Source: Corynebacterium variabile (lineage in GTDB: Bacteria > Actinomycetota > Actinomycetes > Mycobacteriales > Mycobacteriaceae). Taken from it: a stretch of DNA of 64,000 bases. The notes below the pieces were generated by a model that did not search any database, was not told the DNA's origin, and saw only the letters and a program-made list of their open reading frames with translations. Shown piece by piece: positions 1 through 8,909 of this stretch. Numbering within the stretch: position 1 is the stretch's first letter; every line of letters begins with the position of its first letter. A program made the position numbers and the translations under genes. The stretch lies in contig NZ_BJNT01000015.1 of the NCBI RefSeq assembly GCF_006539825.1, positions 1 through 64,000 on the forward strand, written 5' to 3'.

Positions 1-698
1 TCGCGGTCCCGACCGGCCTGAAGTTCTTCAACTGGCTCGGCACCATGTGGAAGGGCCGGATCACCTTCGAGACCCCGATGGTCTTCGCCATCGGCTTCTT
101 CGCCACCTTCCTCTTCGGTGGTCTGACCGGCATCATGCTGGCCTCCCCGGCCCTGGACTTCCAAATCTCGGACACCTACTTCGTGGTCGCGCACTTCCAC
201 TACACCCTCTTCGGAACCATCGTGTTCGCGTCCTACGCCGGCGTGTACTTCTGGTTCCCGAAGATGACCGGCCGGATGCTCAACGAGAAGCTGGGCAAGA
301 TCCACTTCTGGCTGACCTTCATCGGCTTCCACACCACGTTCCTCATCCAGCACTGGCTGGGCAACATGGGTATGCCGCGTCGTTACGCTGACTACCTCGA
401 GTCCGACGGCTTCACGATCTACAACCAGATCTCCACGATCGGTGCGCTGATCCTCGGTATCTCCGTCATCCCGTTCGTCTGGAACGTCTTCAGCTCCTGG
501 CGCTACGGCGAGGTCGTCACCGTCGACGACCCGTGGGGCTACGGCAACTCCCTGGAGTGGGCCACCAGCTGCCCGCCGCCGCGCCACAACTTCGAGTCCC
601 TGCCCCGGATCCGCTCCGAGCGCCCGGCCTTCGAGCTGCACTACCCGCACATGGTCAAGAACATGCGCGAGGAAGCTCACGTGGGTCGCCACTTCTAG
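1..698 (+). CDS. ctaD: Cytochrome c oxidase subunit I, 3' part (aa3 oxidase)
   Basis: This is the C-terminal 231 residues of the haem-copper oxidase catalytic subunit; the 5' part lies outside the window and the reading frame is open from base 3. It keeps the AHFHY motif that supplies the haem a3 and haem a histidine ligands, then hydrophobic helices and the conserved tail ending EEAHVGRHF. The protein sits in the cytoplasmic membrane and reduces O2 with proton pumping. A strong terminator follows and serB lies downstream. A second, complete and very similar copy lies at 17303-19066. The two differ mainly just after the HFHY motif ([11 protein letters not shown] here, [11 protein letters not shown] in the other). 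Confidence 0.97.
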   Translation, partial: AVPTGLKFFNWLGTMWKGRITFETPMVFAIGFFATFLFGGLTGIMLASPALDFQISDTYFVVAHFHYTLFGTIVFASYAGVYFWFPKMTGRMLNEKLGKIHFWLTFIGFHTTFLIQHWLGNMGMPRRYADYLESDGFTIYNQISTIGALILGISVIPFVWNVFSSWRYGEVVTVDDPWGYGNSLEWATSCPPPRHNFESLPRIRSERPAFELHYPHMVKNMREEAHVGRHF

Positions 699-739
699 GC
701 ATCCCCTCCGCCCGGCCACCGGCCAGGCAACGGTTGAAC

Positions 740-775
740 GACAGCCGCACCCCAGCTACGCGGGGTGCGGCTGTC
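740..775 (+). terminator. Rho-independent-like terminator after ctaD
   Basis: A perfect 14-bp inverted repeat (740-753 with 762-775, arms GACAGCCGCACCCC) closes an 8-nt loop. It lies 42 bp after the ctaD stop and just before the serB promoter. No clear T tract follows, which is common for high-GC actinobacterial terminators. Confidence 0.85.
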
Positions 776-808
776 GCCGTCTGCGCCCCGGGTGCGACAA
801 TGTATGAC

Positions 809-2116
809 GTGGACAACTCGGATGCAGCGCAGCAGACACCCCAGACCAACACCGCCGACAATGCTCACCTGACCGTCACCCTCGCCGACGGGCTCACCCC
901 CGCGGTCGTGACGCTCACCGGGCCGGACCAGCCCGGCGTGACCGCCGACTTCTTCCGGACGCTCGCCGAGCATGGTACCCAGCTCCTCGACGTGGAACAG
1001 GCCGTCTTCCGCGGCAACCTCAACCTCGCCGCCTACGTCGGCTACCGGCTGTCCGAGGGAACCGCACTGCGGGAGAACCTTGACGACGTCCTCGAGGGCA
1101 CCGGCATGAGCGTCACCGTCGACGTCTCCGACGAGATCCAGCAGGCCCGTGGACGCTCCACCCACGCGGTGATCGTCCTCGGTGATCCGGTGACCGCCGA
1201 ACACATCTCCACCATCGGACGCGTCCTCGCCGACCACGGTGCCAATATCGACCGGATCCGCGGCATCGCCGACTACCCGGTCACCGGACTGGAGCTGAAG
1301 ATCACCGTCGCCAACCCCGCTCCCGGCGGTTCCGCCGATCTACGTGAGGCCCTCGCCGAGGTCGCCCACGGCTCCGGGGTGGACATCGCCATCCAGCGCG
1401 CCGGCCTGGCCAACAAGACCAAGCGCCTGATCTGCTTCGACGTGGACTCGACCCTCATCCAGCAGGAGGTCATCGAGCTGCTGGCCGCCCACGCCGGCCG
1501 CGAGGCCGAGGTCGCCGCGGTCACCGACCGTGCGATGCGCGGTGAGATCGACTTCTCCGAGTCCCTCCATGAGCGGGTCAAGGCCCTCGCCGGCCTGGAC
1601 GCCACCGTCATCGACGAGGTCTCCCGCGCCGTCCAGCTCACCCCCGGTGCACGGACCACCATCCGTACCCTCAAGCGCCTCGGCTACCGCACCGGCGCTG
1701 TCTCCGGCGGCTTCGTCCAGGTGCTGGAACCCCTGGCCCGTGAACTCGGCCTCGACTTCTACCGGGCGAACACCCTGGAGATCGTCGACGGCAAGCTCAC
1801 CGGACGCGTCATCGGCCAGGTCATCGACCGCGATGTGAAGGCCGAGAGCCTCAAGGAGTTCGCCTGGTCCAACGGCATCGCCCTGAACCAGACCGTCGCC
1901 GTGGGTGACGGTGCCAATGACATCGCCATGCTGTCCGTGGCCGGCCTGGGCATCGCCTTCAACGCCAAGCCGGCCCTCCGCGAGATCGCGGACGCCACCG
2001 TCAACCATCCTTTCCTCGACGAGGTGCTCTTCATGCTCGGTATCTCCCGCGAGGAGATCGACTCCGCCGACCTGGAGGACGGGACCTACCGGCGCGTCCC
2101 GCTCGAACCGCGGTGA
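809..2116 (+). CDS. serB: Phosphoserine phosphatase with N-terminal ACT domains
   Basis: This enzyme hydrolyses O-phosphoserine, the last step of serine synthesis, in the cytosol. Roughly residues 25-190 look like two ACT-type regulatory modules (TLTGPDQPGVTADFF begins the first). The C-terminal half is a HAD phosphatase with the nucleophile motif CFDVDSTLIQQEV, the second motif SGGF and the metal motif VGDGANDIAML. I chose GTG 809 because GACAAT at 796-801 is followed by exactly 7 nt and then this codon, the leaderless layout repeated across the window. The alternative ATG at 800 lies inside that -10 box. The length, 435 aa, suits actinobacterial SerB. Confidence 0.93.
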   Translation: MDNSDAAQQTPQTNTADNAHLTVTLADGLTPAVVTLTGPDQPGVTADFFRTLAEHGTQLLDVEQAVFRGNLNLAAYVGYRLSEGTALRENLDDVLEGTGMSVTVDVSDEIQQARGRSTHAVIVLGDPVTAEHISTIGRVLADHGANIDRIRGIADYPVTGLELKITVANPAPGGSADLREALAEVAHGSGVDIAIQRAGLANKTKRLICFDVDSTLIQQEVIELLAAHAGREAEVAAVTDRAMRGEIDFSESLHERVKALAGLDATVIDEVSRAVQLTPGARTTIRTLKRLGYRTGAVSGGFVQVLEPLARELGLDFYRANTLEIVDGKLTGRVIGQVIDRDVKAESLKEFAWSNGIALNQTVAVGDGANDIAMLSVAGLGIAFNAKPALREIADATVNHPFLDEVLFMLGISREEIDSADLEDGTYRRVPLEPR

Positions 2117-2910
2117 GTGAGGACACAGACACCGGGCTGGTCCGTCGGGCCCACGCCCGTCTGCGGGACGCCATGGGCGATGACCGCGACGGTGAGAACC
2201 CCGACGATCCGACCACTGTCCATGCCATGCCACTGGTGTTGGAGTTCCCGCACGATCCGCTGCCGGACCGTCGTGCGCTGCTGGAGGCTGCCGCCACCGC
2301 CTGCGTAGCCGTCTGCCTCGATCCCAGGGCAGGGGAGGACTCGGTCTTCGCCGACGCCCTGGGACGCTGGTACGGCGCCAGGATCCGCAAGATCGCCCGT
2401 CGGGCACGCAACAAGAAGTGGCGGGATGTCCAGGGCCTGCCCGGTGTCACCGTTTCGGTGGACGACGCCTCCGTCCGAGCGTTCACGCCATGCCCGGTCA
2501 CGGAGACCCCTGAGACGCTGAACAAGCTGCAGATCCAGGGCGCGGACCTGGAGCCGGGCGCCTCCTACGCGGATGCTCCGGAGGACATCCTCACCGTGGA
2601 TGACGCCCCGGTGATCTACGTCGACGCGTCCCTGGAGATGACGGTCGGCAAGGCCGCGGCGCAGGTCGCCCACGGCTCGATGCTCCTCGCAGCGGCGATG
2701 GACGAGGACGCGGCCCTCGACTGGGCACGCCGCGGCTTCCCCCTGCATGTCTGTGAGGTCCCCGCCGGGCGCTTCGCCGAGGTCCGCGACGAAGCCGGGC
2801 GACGGATGACGGCCGACTCCCTCGGCCCGGCCGCCGCGGTGGTACAGGACGCCGGCTACACGGAGATCGCCCCCGGCTCTTTCACGGTCGTCGCCCTGCA
2901 GCGGAGCTGA
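2113..2910 (+). CDS. Peptidyl-tRNA hydrolase 2 (Pth2)-like protein
   Basis: The C-terminal ~100 residues match the Pth2 fold: a lysine-containing helix MTVGKAAAQVAHGS, then VVQDAGYTEIAPGS, the signature that ends archaeal/eukaryotic Pth2 proteins. Pth2 releases peptides from peptidyl-tRNA. The N-terminal ~160 residues contain no domain I recognise. The GTG start overlaps the serB stop (GTGA), so the two are probably co-translated. Whether this long actinobacterial version is a true hydrolase is inferred from the motif only. It ends immediately before the convergent ligase gene. Confidence 0.75.
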   Translation: MSEDTDTGLVRRAHARLRDAMGDDRDGENPDDPTTVHAMPLVLEFPHDPLPDRRALLEAAATACVAVCLDPRAGEDSVFADALGRWYGARIRKIARRARNKKWRDVQGLPGVTVSVDDASVRAFTPCPVTETPETLNKLQIQGADLEPGASYADAPEDILTVDDAPVIYVDASLEMTVGKAAAQVAHGSMLLAAAMDEDAALDWARRGFPLHVCEVPAGRFAEVRDEAGRRMTADSLGPAAAVVQDAGYTEIAPGSFTVVALQRS

Positions 2911-4500
2911 TCAGCCCCGGTCGCGCAGCGTGCGTCGCAGGATCTTGCCGGTGGCCGACTTCGGCACCTCAGACAGGAACTCCAGTGCACGGATCTTCTT
3001 GTAGGGCTCCACCCGGGCGTTGACGGCGTCCTCGATGGCGGTGGCGACCTCCTCGTCGGAGCGGGTGTCGCCCTCGGCGACCGCCTGTCGCACCACGTAG
3101 GCCTTGGGGATCTCCGCGCCGGTGGCCGCGTCATCGACGCCGACGACTGCGGCGTCCGCCACATCAGGCAGGGTCAGCAGCAGAGCCTCGAGCTCTGCCG
3201 GAGGAACCTGGTAGCCCTTGTACTTGATGATCTCTTTGAGCCGGTCGACGATATAGACGTCGCCCCGGTCATCCTGGCGCGCCAGATCTCCGGTGCGCAG
3301 CCAGCCGTCACCGGGCAGGGTGGCGGCGGTGGCCTCCTCGTCACCCAGGTAGCCGGACATGACCTGGGGCCCGCGGACCCACAGCTCGCCGTCGGCACTG
3401 ACGCCCTCGGACGGGACCGGGATCTCCTTGAAGGACTCCGGGTCGACGATCTTGTGCTCGGTGCCGGCGACCGGCCTGCCGATGGAACCACGCGAGAGGT
3501 TCCCGTCGGTGTTCATGTGCGTCACCGGGCTGGCTTCGGTGAGACCGTATCCCTGGTAGACGCGGATGTCGAGCCGCTTCTCCACGGCGCGTGCGAGGTC
3601 GTCGTCGAGCGGAGCGGCACCACTGAACACGCCACGCAGGGCGGAGAGGTCGTGACCGTCGACAGCCGGGTCCTTCGCCAGTGCGACCGCCACGGGCGGG
3701 GCGATGAAGGTGAAGGTGACCTTGTGATCCTGGTGGGCGGCGAGGAAGGTGTTCAGCTGGAACCGGGGGGAGGTCAGCAGCCGGGCACGCAGCCGCATCG
3801 CCGCATTGGCCAGCACGGTGAGTCCGTAGATGTGGAAGAACGGCAGGACGCCGAAGATCGTGTCCTCCCGCGTGACCACACCGGCGGTCTCGATCTGGGC
3901 GATGTTCGCCACCAGGTTCCCGTGGGTGAGCTTCACACCCTTCGGCAGTCCGGTGGTGCCCGAGGAATAGGGCAGCGCGGCAGGGTGGGTGGCGGGATCG
4001 AAGCTGACCTCGGGGGGAGTGTTGCGCTCGGCGTACATCTGCTTGAGTCCGCGGGAGTCGTCGAGGTGGATCAGCCGGTCGGCGGGCAGCCCGGCGAGCT
4101 CCGCGGCCTCCTCACCACCGTCGCCGAAGCCGGCGAGGGTCAGCAGCAGCGTCGCGCCCGAGTCCTTGATCTGGTGGGCGACGGTCTCCGGGGTGGAGAG
4201 CAGCGGAACGGGGGTCAGAACCGCACCGAGACGCCACACCGCGTGAGCGGCGACGATGAAATTCTCGGAGTTGGGGCACTGCAGCGCGACGACGTCCCCG
4301 GTGCGCACCCCGAAACGGTGGAGCCAACCGGCCGCGGCGTCCACGTGACTGCGCAGCGTGGCGAACGTGGATTCGGTGCCGTCCGCCAGATCGACCACGG
4401 CGACGCGGTCCTCGTCCTCCGGGGCCAGCGAGCCGTAGATGTAGTCGTAGAGGCCCACCGGGGGGACGGTGAAGTCGCTCTGGTCACTGGACACGGGCAT
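2911..4500 (-). CDS. AMP-forming acyl-CoA ligase (4-coumarate-CoA ligase type)
   Basis: This 529-aa adenylate-forming enzyme activates a carboxylic acid as acyl-AMP and transfers it to CoA. Visible core motifs are the P-loop-like YSSGTTGLPKGV, the YGLTEASP motif, TGDLARQDDRGDVYIVDRLKE, and the C-terminal catalytic lysine motif PKSATGKILRR. The order and spacing are those of 4-coumarate/medium-chain acyl-CoA ligases. The substrate cannot be told from sequence. The ATG start has AGGAG about 10 nt upstream, so this gene is a leadered one. It stands alone on the minus strand, convergent with the Pth2-like gene and directly next to its stop. Confidence 0.88.
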   Translation of the reverse strand: MPVSSDQSDFTVPPVGLYDYIYGSLAPEDEDRVAVVDLADGTESTFATLRSHVDAAAGWLHRFGVRTGDVVALQCPNSENFIVAAHAVWRLGAVLTPVPLLSTPETVAHQIKDSGATLLLTLAGFGDGGEEAAELAGLPADRLIHLDDSRGLKQMYAERNTPPEVSFDPATHPAALPYSSGTTGLPKGVKLTHGNLVANIAQIETAGVVTREDTIFGVLPFFHIYGLTVLANAAMRLRARLLTSPRFQLNTFLAAHQDHKVTFTFIAPPVAVALAKDPAVDGHDLSALRGVFSGAAPLDDDLARAVEKRLDIRVYQGYGLTEASPVTHMNTDGNLSRGSIGRPVAGTEHKIVDPESFKEIPVPSEGVSADGELWVRGPQVMSGYLGDEEATAATLPGDGWLRTGDLARQDDRGDVYIVDRLKEIIKYKGYQVPPAELEALLLTLPDVADAAVVGVDDAATGAEIPKAYVVRQAVAEGDTRSDEEVATAIEDAVNARVEPYKKIRALEFLSEVPKSATGKILRRTLRDRG

Positions 4501-4567
4501 GCGGATACTCCTGTGGACATTTCGACGCTGTAATAACTACATGGGCGATCCTACGCGGTAGCGCAGT

Positions 4568-6601
4568 TCACCCGCGCAGGCGGCGGAGCGCGCCGCGGAC
4601 CTTACCCCCGTCGGCGGTGGTCCAGAACGGCGGCATCGAGGCGAGGAAGAAGGACCCGTAGCGCTTCGTCGCGATCCTCGAGTCGAGGACGGCGACCACG
4701 CCACGGTCGTCGACACTGCGCAGCAGGCGTCCCGCACCCTGCGCCATGAGCAGTGCGGCGTGGGTGGCCGAGACCTCCATGAACCCGTTGCGTCCCGCCT
4801 TGTCGGCAGCTTCCTTCCGGGCCTGCATCAGCGGGTCATCCGGGCGGGGGAAGGGGATCCGGTCCATCACGACCAGTGACAGGGAGGGGCCCGGCACATC
4901 CACGCCCTGCCAGAGGCTGAGGGTGCCGAACAGGCAGGTCTCCGGTTCCGCGCGGAAGCGGTCGATGAGGGTGCCGAGCGTGTCCTCACCCTGCAGCATG
5001 ATGTCGTAGGGCACGAGGGTGCGCATCTCCGCGGCGGCGGCCTCGGCGGCCCGCCGGGAGGAGAACAGACCGAGGGTACGCCCGCCGGCGGCATTGATGA
5101 GCTGGGCGAGTTCGTCCATCGTCGCGGGGGAGGCAGCATCCCGGCCCGGCGGGTCGAGGTGGCGGGCCATGTAGAGGATCCCGTGGGTGCCGGCCTCGAA
5201 CGGCGTGCCGACATCCAGGGTGGTGCACTTCGACGCGGACAGCCCCCAGGACGCCAGCATCGCGGTGAACCGGCCACCCAGGGCCAGTGTCGCGGAGGTG
5301 AGGATGACGGTGGAGTCCCCGAAGAGGCGGGTACGCAGCAGGTCGGCGACACTCAGCGGGGCGACCCGGACCACGCGCCGCGAGCGGTCGCCGCCGAGCC
5401 AGACGACATCCTCGCCGAAGACGCTGTCGTCGCCGGAGTCATCCTCGTCGAGGATCCGCACGACCGTATCGTGCAGTTCCTCGCAGGAGGAGATGCAGTG
5501 GTGCAGCTCAGCGGTCTTCTCGGCGTCCTTCGCGCTCTCCGCACCGGTCGGCACAGTGCCTTTGCCACCCTGCAACTTCGAGCGCAGGCCCCACAGGGCG
5601 TCACGCAGGGCGATGAGCGGTTCCTGCAGCTGGACAGGTACCTGCAGCCACCGACCTTCCGGGGCGGTGCCGGCGGTGACCGCGGCCTCGATCTCCGCCG
5701 TCCAGGTGTCCGCGGCCTCCTCCACGGCGTCCGCGCAGCCGTCGGGACCGACCTTGGCGCAGCGTTTGGCGAGGATCGCCAGGGACGCGGCGGTGAGCTC
5801 GGCGGTCGCCACGGAGGTGATCCGGGCCTCGAGTTCATGGGCCTCGTCGATGACCGCCACATCATGCATCGGCAGCACCGAACTGTCCGCCATCGCGTCG
5901 ATCGCCAGCAGGGCGTGGTTGGTGACCACGACATCGGCTTCAGCGGCCTCGGCGCGCGCGGCCTCGGCGAAGCACTGCTCGCCGAAGGGACAGCGGGACG
6001 CCCCGACGCACTCCCGGCTGGTCACACTGACCTGACGCCACGCCTGGTCGGAGACGCCCCGGGGCAGGGAGTCACGGTCACCGGTACCTTCGCCGGTCTC
6101 CAGGATCTCCTGGGCCCAGTCGCGCAGCCGGGTGACCTGGGCGCCGGTGCGAGTAAGTTCCGCCTCGTCGAGCAGCGAATCCTCCCCGTCCCCGGAGGAC
6201 GGGGCGCCACCGCCGGTGCGGTGCAGACAGAGGTAGTTGTTGCGGCCCTTGAGGATCGCGAAGGTGGGGCGTCGCCCCAGCTTCGGGGACAGGGCGTCCA
6301 CCACCCGCGGCAGATCCCGGTTCACCAGCTGACGCTGCAGGGCGATGGTGGCGGTGGAGACGACGACGCGGCGTCCGGTATCGACCGCGTGGGCCAGAGA
6401 CGGCACCAGATACGCCATGGACTTCCCCGTACCGGTGCCGGCCTGGACAGCCAGGTGGCGTTCCTCCGAGATGGCGTCGGCGACGGCGGCGGCCATGGTC
6501 CTCTGGCCGTCGCGTCGGGTGCCGCCGAGGGTCTCGACGGTGTGGTCCAGCAGGTCGAGCGGGGAGGGCGTGCCGGAGGCGGAGGGCGTCTGGTCGCTCA
6601 C
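4568..6601 (-). CDS. dinG: DinG-family ATP-dependent DNA helicase
   Basis: This 677-aa superfamily 2, Rad3/XPD-type helicase carries the Walker A motif QAGTGTGKS near residue 59, the DEAH box VIDEAHELE, and four cysteines between them (one after NNYL, three in SRECVGASRCPFGEQC) that would bind the 4Fe-4S cluster of this family. Late motifs include the LWQGVDVPG and QGAGRLLRS blocks. It unwinds R-loops and repair intermediates. The GTG start overlaps the pncB stop (GTGA), so pncB-dinG is one transcript, matching the Rv1330c-Rv1329c pair. Confidence 0.9.
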   Translation of the reverse strand: MSDQTPSASGTPSPLDLLDHTVETLGGTRRDGQRTMAAAVADAISEERHLAVQAGTGTGKSMAYLVPSLAHAVDTGRRVVVSTATIALQRQLVNRDLPRVVDALSPKLGRRPTFAILKGRNNYLCLHRTGGGAPSSGDGEDSLLDEAELTRTGAQVTRLRDWAQEILETGEGTGDRDSLPRGVSDQAWRQVSVTSRECVGASRCPFGEQCFAEAARAEAAEADVVVTNHALLAIDAMADSSVLPMHDVAVIDEAHELEARITSVATAELTAASLAILAKRCAKVGPDGCADAVEEAADTWTAEIEAAVTAGTAPEGRWLQVPVQLQEPLIALRDALWGLRSKLQGGKGTVPTGAESAKDAEKTAELHHCISSCEELHDTVVRILDEDDSGDDSVFGEDVVWLGGDRSRRVVRVAPLSVADLLRTRLFGDSTVILTSATLALGGRFTAMLASWGLSASKCTTLDVGTPFEAGTHGILYMARHLDPPGRDAASPATMDELAQLINAAGGRTLGLFSSRRAAEAAAAEMRTLVPYDIMLQGEDTLGTLIDRFRAEPETCLFGTLSLWQGVDVPGPSLSLVVMDRIPFPRPDDPLMQARKEAADKAGRNGFMEVSATHAALLMAQGAGRLLRSVDDRGVVAVLDSRIATKRYGSFFLASMPPFWTTADGGKVRGALRRLRG

Positions 6602-7938
6602 AGGCCGATGAAACGCACGGACAGGGCCGGCTCGTCACGGGACAGTGCCAGGCCCTCCCACGGCAGGGATACCAGCTGGGCGGCCAGGTGGTCCCGCGAC
6701 TCGTCGAGGGACGCCAGATCGTCCACCGGCTCGCCGTCCTGGATCAGCGGCACGGTGAGCTGGACGGTGTTGAGGACGCCGCCGAGGTCCGGGGCGTCCT
6801 CGTCGATGGACCAGGCGACCTCTTCCACGGCGGTGCCGGTGGACCGGCAGGCACGCAGCGCCTGCTTGGCTCCACCGTGGCTGGCCTTGCCGCGGCTGCG
6901 CTTGTGGACGTGGGTGCCGTCGACCTCGACGAGCTTGTAGACCAGGCCCGCGGTCGGGGCGCCGGAGCCGGTCACCACGGAGGTCCCGGCACCGTAGGTG
7001 TCCACCGGCTCACTGCGCAGCGAGGCGATGGCGAACTCGTCGAGATCGGAGGAGACGCAGATTTTCGTGTCGTAGGCGCCCAGGGCGTCCAGCTGGTCAC
7101 GGACCTGACGGGCGAGCACGCCCAGGTCGCCGGAGTCGATGCGTACCCCGCCGAGGCCGGTACCGGCGACCTCGACGGCGTTGGCGACACCCTGGCGGAT
7201 GTCGTAGGTGTCCACCAGCAGGGTGGTGCCCACCCCCTGGGACTCGATCTGTGCCTTGAAGGCGGCCTTCTCGTCGGGACGGCCGTCGGCGTCGGTGTGC
7301 AGCAGGGTCCATGCGTGGGCGCTGGTGCCGCCGACCGGGACGCCGTAGCGTGCCGCGGCCTCCAGGTTCGAGGTCGACACGAAGCCCGCGAGATAGGCGG
7401 CGCGCGCGGCAGAGACCGCGGCGTCCTCATGGGTGCGGCGCGAGCCCATCTCGATGATGGGACGCCCCTCGGCGGCGGTGACCATACGGGCCGCGGCGGA
7501 GGCGACGGCGGAGTCGAAGTTGAGGATCGACAGGATCACCGTCTCCAGCACGACGCACTCGGCGAAGGTGCCGCGCACGGTGAGGATGGGGGAGTTGGGG
7601 AAGTAGAGCTCGCCCTCGCGGTAGCCGTCGATCTGTCCGGAGAAGCGGTAGTTCTCCAGGTAGGTGCGGGTGCGTCCGTCGAGGAACGGCAGCCCGTCGA
7701 GCTGCTCTGCGGTGAAACGGAAGTTCTTCACGGCGTCGATGACCCGGGCGGTGCCGGCGACGACGCCGTAGCGCCGTTCATTCGGCAGGCGGCGGGTGAA
7801 GACCTCGAAGGCGCACCGTCGGTCGGCGGTGCCGTCGGCCAGGGCGGCCTGCAGCATCGTCAGTTCGTACATGTCGGTGAACAAGGCCGTGGAGGCAGCG
7901 CCGGGACGACTGCCGGAAGGTGTGGAGGATGCGGTCAC
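6598..7938 (-). CDS. pncB: Nicotinate phosphoribosyltransferase
   Basis: The enzyme joins nicotinate to PRPP to make nicotinate mononucleotide, the entry step of NAD salvage. The 446-aa product begins TALFTDMYELTMLQAAL after a short leader, and shows GSRRTHEDAA, the GTSAHAW motif with the conserved His, and VRIDSGDLG. I took the GTG at 7938 because TACTAT (7947-7952, minus strand) lies 8 nt before it, giving a leaderless transcript. The longer open frame upstream runs through that promoter and into clpS. It is divergent from clpS and translationally coupled to dinG. Confidence 0.92.
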   Translation of the reverse strand: MTASSTPSGSRPGAASTALFTDMYELTMLQAALADGTADRRCAFEVFTRRLPNERRYGVVAGTARVIDAVKNFRFTAEQLDGLPFLDGRTRTYLENYRFSGQIDGYREGELYFPNSPILTVRGTFAECVVLETVILSILNFDSAVASAAARMVTAAEGRPIIEMGSRRTHEDAAVSAARAAYLAGFVSTSNLEAAARYGVPVGGTSAHAWTLLHTDADGRPDEKAAFKAQIESQGVGTTLLVDTYDIRQGVANAVEVAGTGLGGVRIDSGDLGVLARQVRDQLDALGAYDTKICVSSDLDEFAIASLRSEPVDTYGAGTSVVTGSGAPTAGLVYKLVEVDGTHVHKRSRGKASHGGAKQALRACRSTGTAVEEVAWSIDEDAPDLGGVLNTVQLTVPLIQDGEPVDDLASLDESRDHLAAQLVSLPWEGLALSRDEPALSVRFIGL

Positions 7939-7998
7939 ACTGTCACATAGTAGTGATGTCCCGTTGCCGCGTCGGTGACCACCGGTAGTCTGGGTGGC

Positions 7999-8304
7999 AT
8001 GACTTCTCCTGCCGCCCCGGCTGCCACACCCGTGGCAGAGCAACTGCCGGACACACTCACCGAGGCCGATCTGCCCTGGCTGTGTATCTGCTGGGACGAT
8101 CCGGTCAACCTTATGAGCTACGTCACCTACGTCTTCCAGACCGTGCTCGGCTACTCCCGCAAACGTGCCACCGCCCTGATGATGGAGGTGCACACCGAAG
8201 GCAAGGCCATCGTGAGTTCCGGGGACCGTGACAAGGTGGAGGCGGACGTGAAGAAGCTTCAGACCGCCGGCCTGTGGGCCACCATGCAGCGCAGCGAAGG
8301 ATGA
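7999..8304 (+). CDS. clpS: ATP-dependent Clp protease adaptor ClpS
   Basis: ClpS hands N-degron substrates to ClpC/ClpP. The 101-aa protein has the family core CICWDDPVNLMSYVTYVFQTVLGYSRKRA and MMEVHTEGKA, containing the acidic and hydrophobic residues of the N-degron pocket. ATG 7999 is preceded by TAGTCT (7986-7991) with exactly 7 nt between, so the message is probably leaderless. Its stop overlaps the ATG of the DUF2017 gene. The same clpS-DUF2017 pair occurs in Mycobacterium (Rv1331-Rv1332). Confidence 0.92.
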   Translation: MTSPAAPAATPVAEQLPDTLTEADLPWLCICWDDPVNLMSYVTYVFQTVLGYSRKRATALMMEVHTEGKAIVSSGDRDKVEADVKKLQTAGLWATMQRSEG

Positions 8305-8900
8305 TCGACGTGATCCCCTGGACGAAGAAGAAGGGTCTGGTCCGCGGCACCCGCTACCAGACGCGTCTCGAACCCCTGGAGCGCGAGATGCTCGGCGATT
8401 CCGCCGTGACCGTCTCCGACGCCCTCGTGGGCCGCGCCCGGTCGGCGCCGAAGGATGAACTCGCCGAGATGACCGGCCTGCCCTCCGGACACACGGACGC
8501 GCCGAAGGACCCTGCCCTGGCCCGCCTGCTGCCCTCCTTCTTCCGCGACGGTGCGGAGGAGGTCGAGGGGGAGGCGTCCGTCACCCGGCAGTTCACCGAG
8601 ACGGACATCATCAAGGCGAAGCTGCTCAACCTGCGGATCCTCATCGACGCACTCGGCCCCGACGGGTCGGTGAACATCAGCATCGGTGCCGACCAGGCAG
8701 GCCCGTGGCTCAACGCGGTGGCGGACATCCGCACGTACCACTCCGCCCAGCTCGACGTGTACCGCGTGGAGCACGGGGAATCCTCCCAGGAGGTCGAGAC
8801 CGCCGCGAACTACCTCGACTGGCTCGGCTACCACCAGGACACGCTGCTCAGCGCCATGATGGGGGAACTCGACGTGCCCGACGGATTCGACGAGGGATAG
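8301..8900 (+). CDS. DUF2017 family protein
   Basis: This 199-aa soluble protein shares an ATGA overlap with clpS, and this pairing is constant across actinobacteria. Its function is not established; association with ClpS/ClpC proteolysis is an inference from position. The sequence is helical and acidic toward the C-terminus, with LDWLGYHQDTLLSAMMGELD near the end. No signal peptide or membrane segment is seen. Synteny matches Rv1332. Confidence 0.8.
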   Translation: MIDVIPWTKKKGLVRGTRYQTRLEPLEREMLGDSAVTVSDALVGRARSAPKDELAEMTGLPSGHTDAPKDPALARLLPSFFRDGAEEVEGEASVTRQFTETDIIKAKLLNLRILIDALGPDGSVNISIGADQAGPWLNAVADIRTYHSAQLDVYRVEHGESSQEVETAANYLDWLGYHQDTLLSAMMGELDVPDGFDEG

Positions 8901-8909
8901 GGGTCCGTC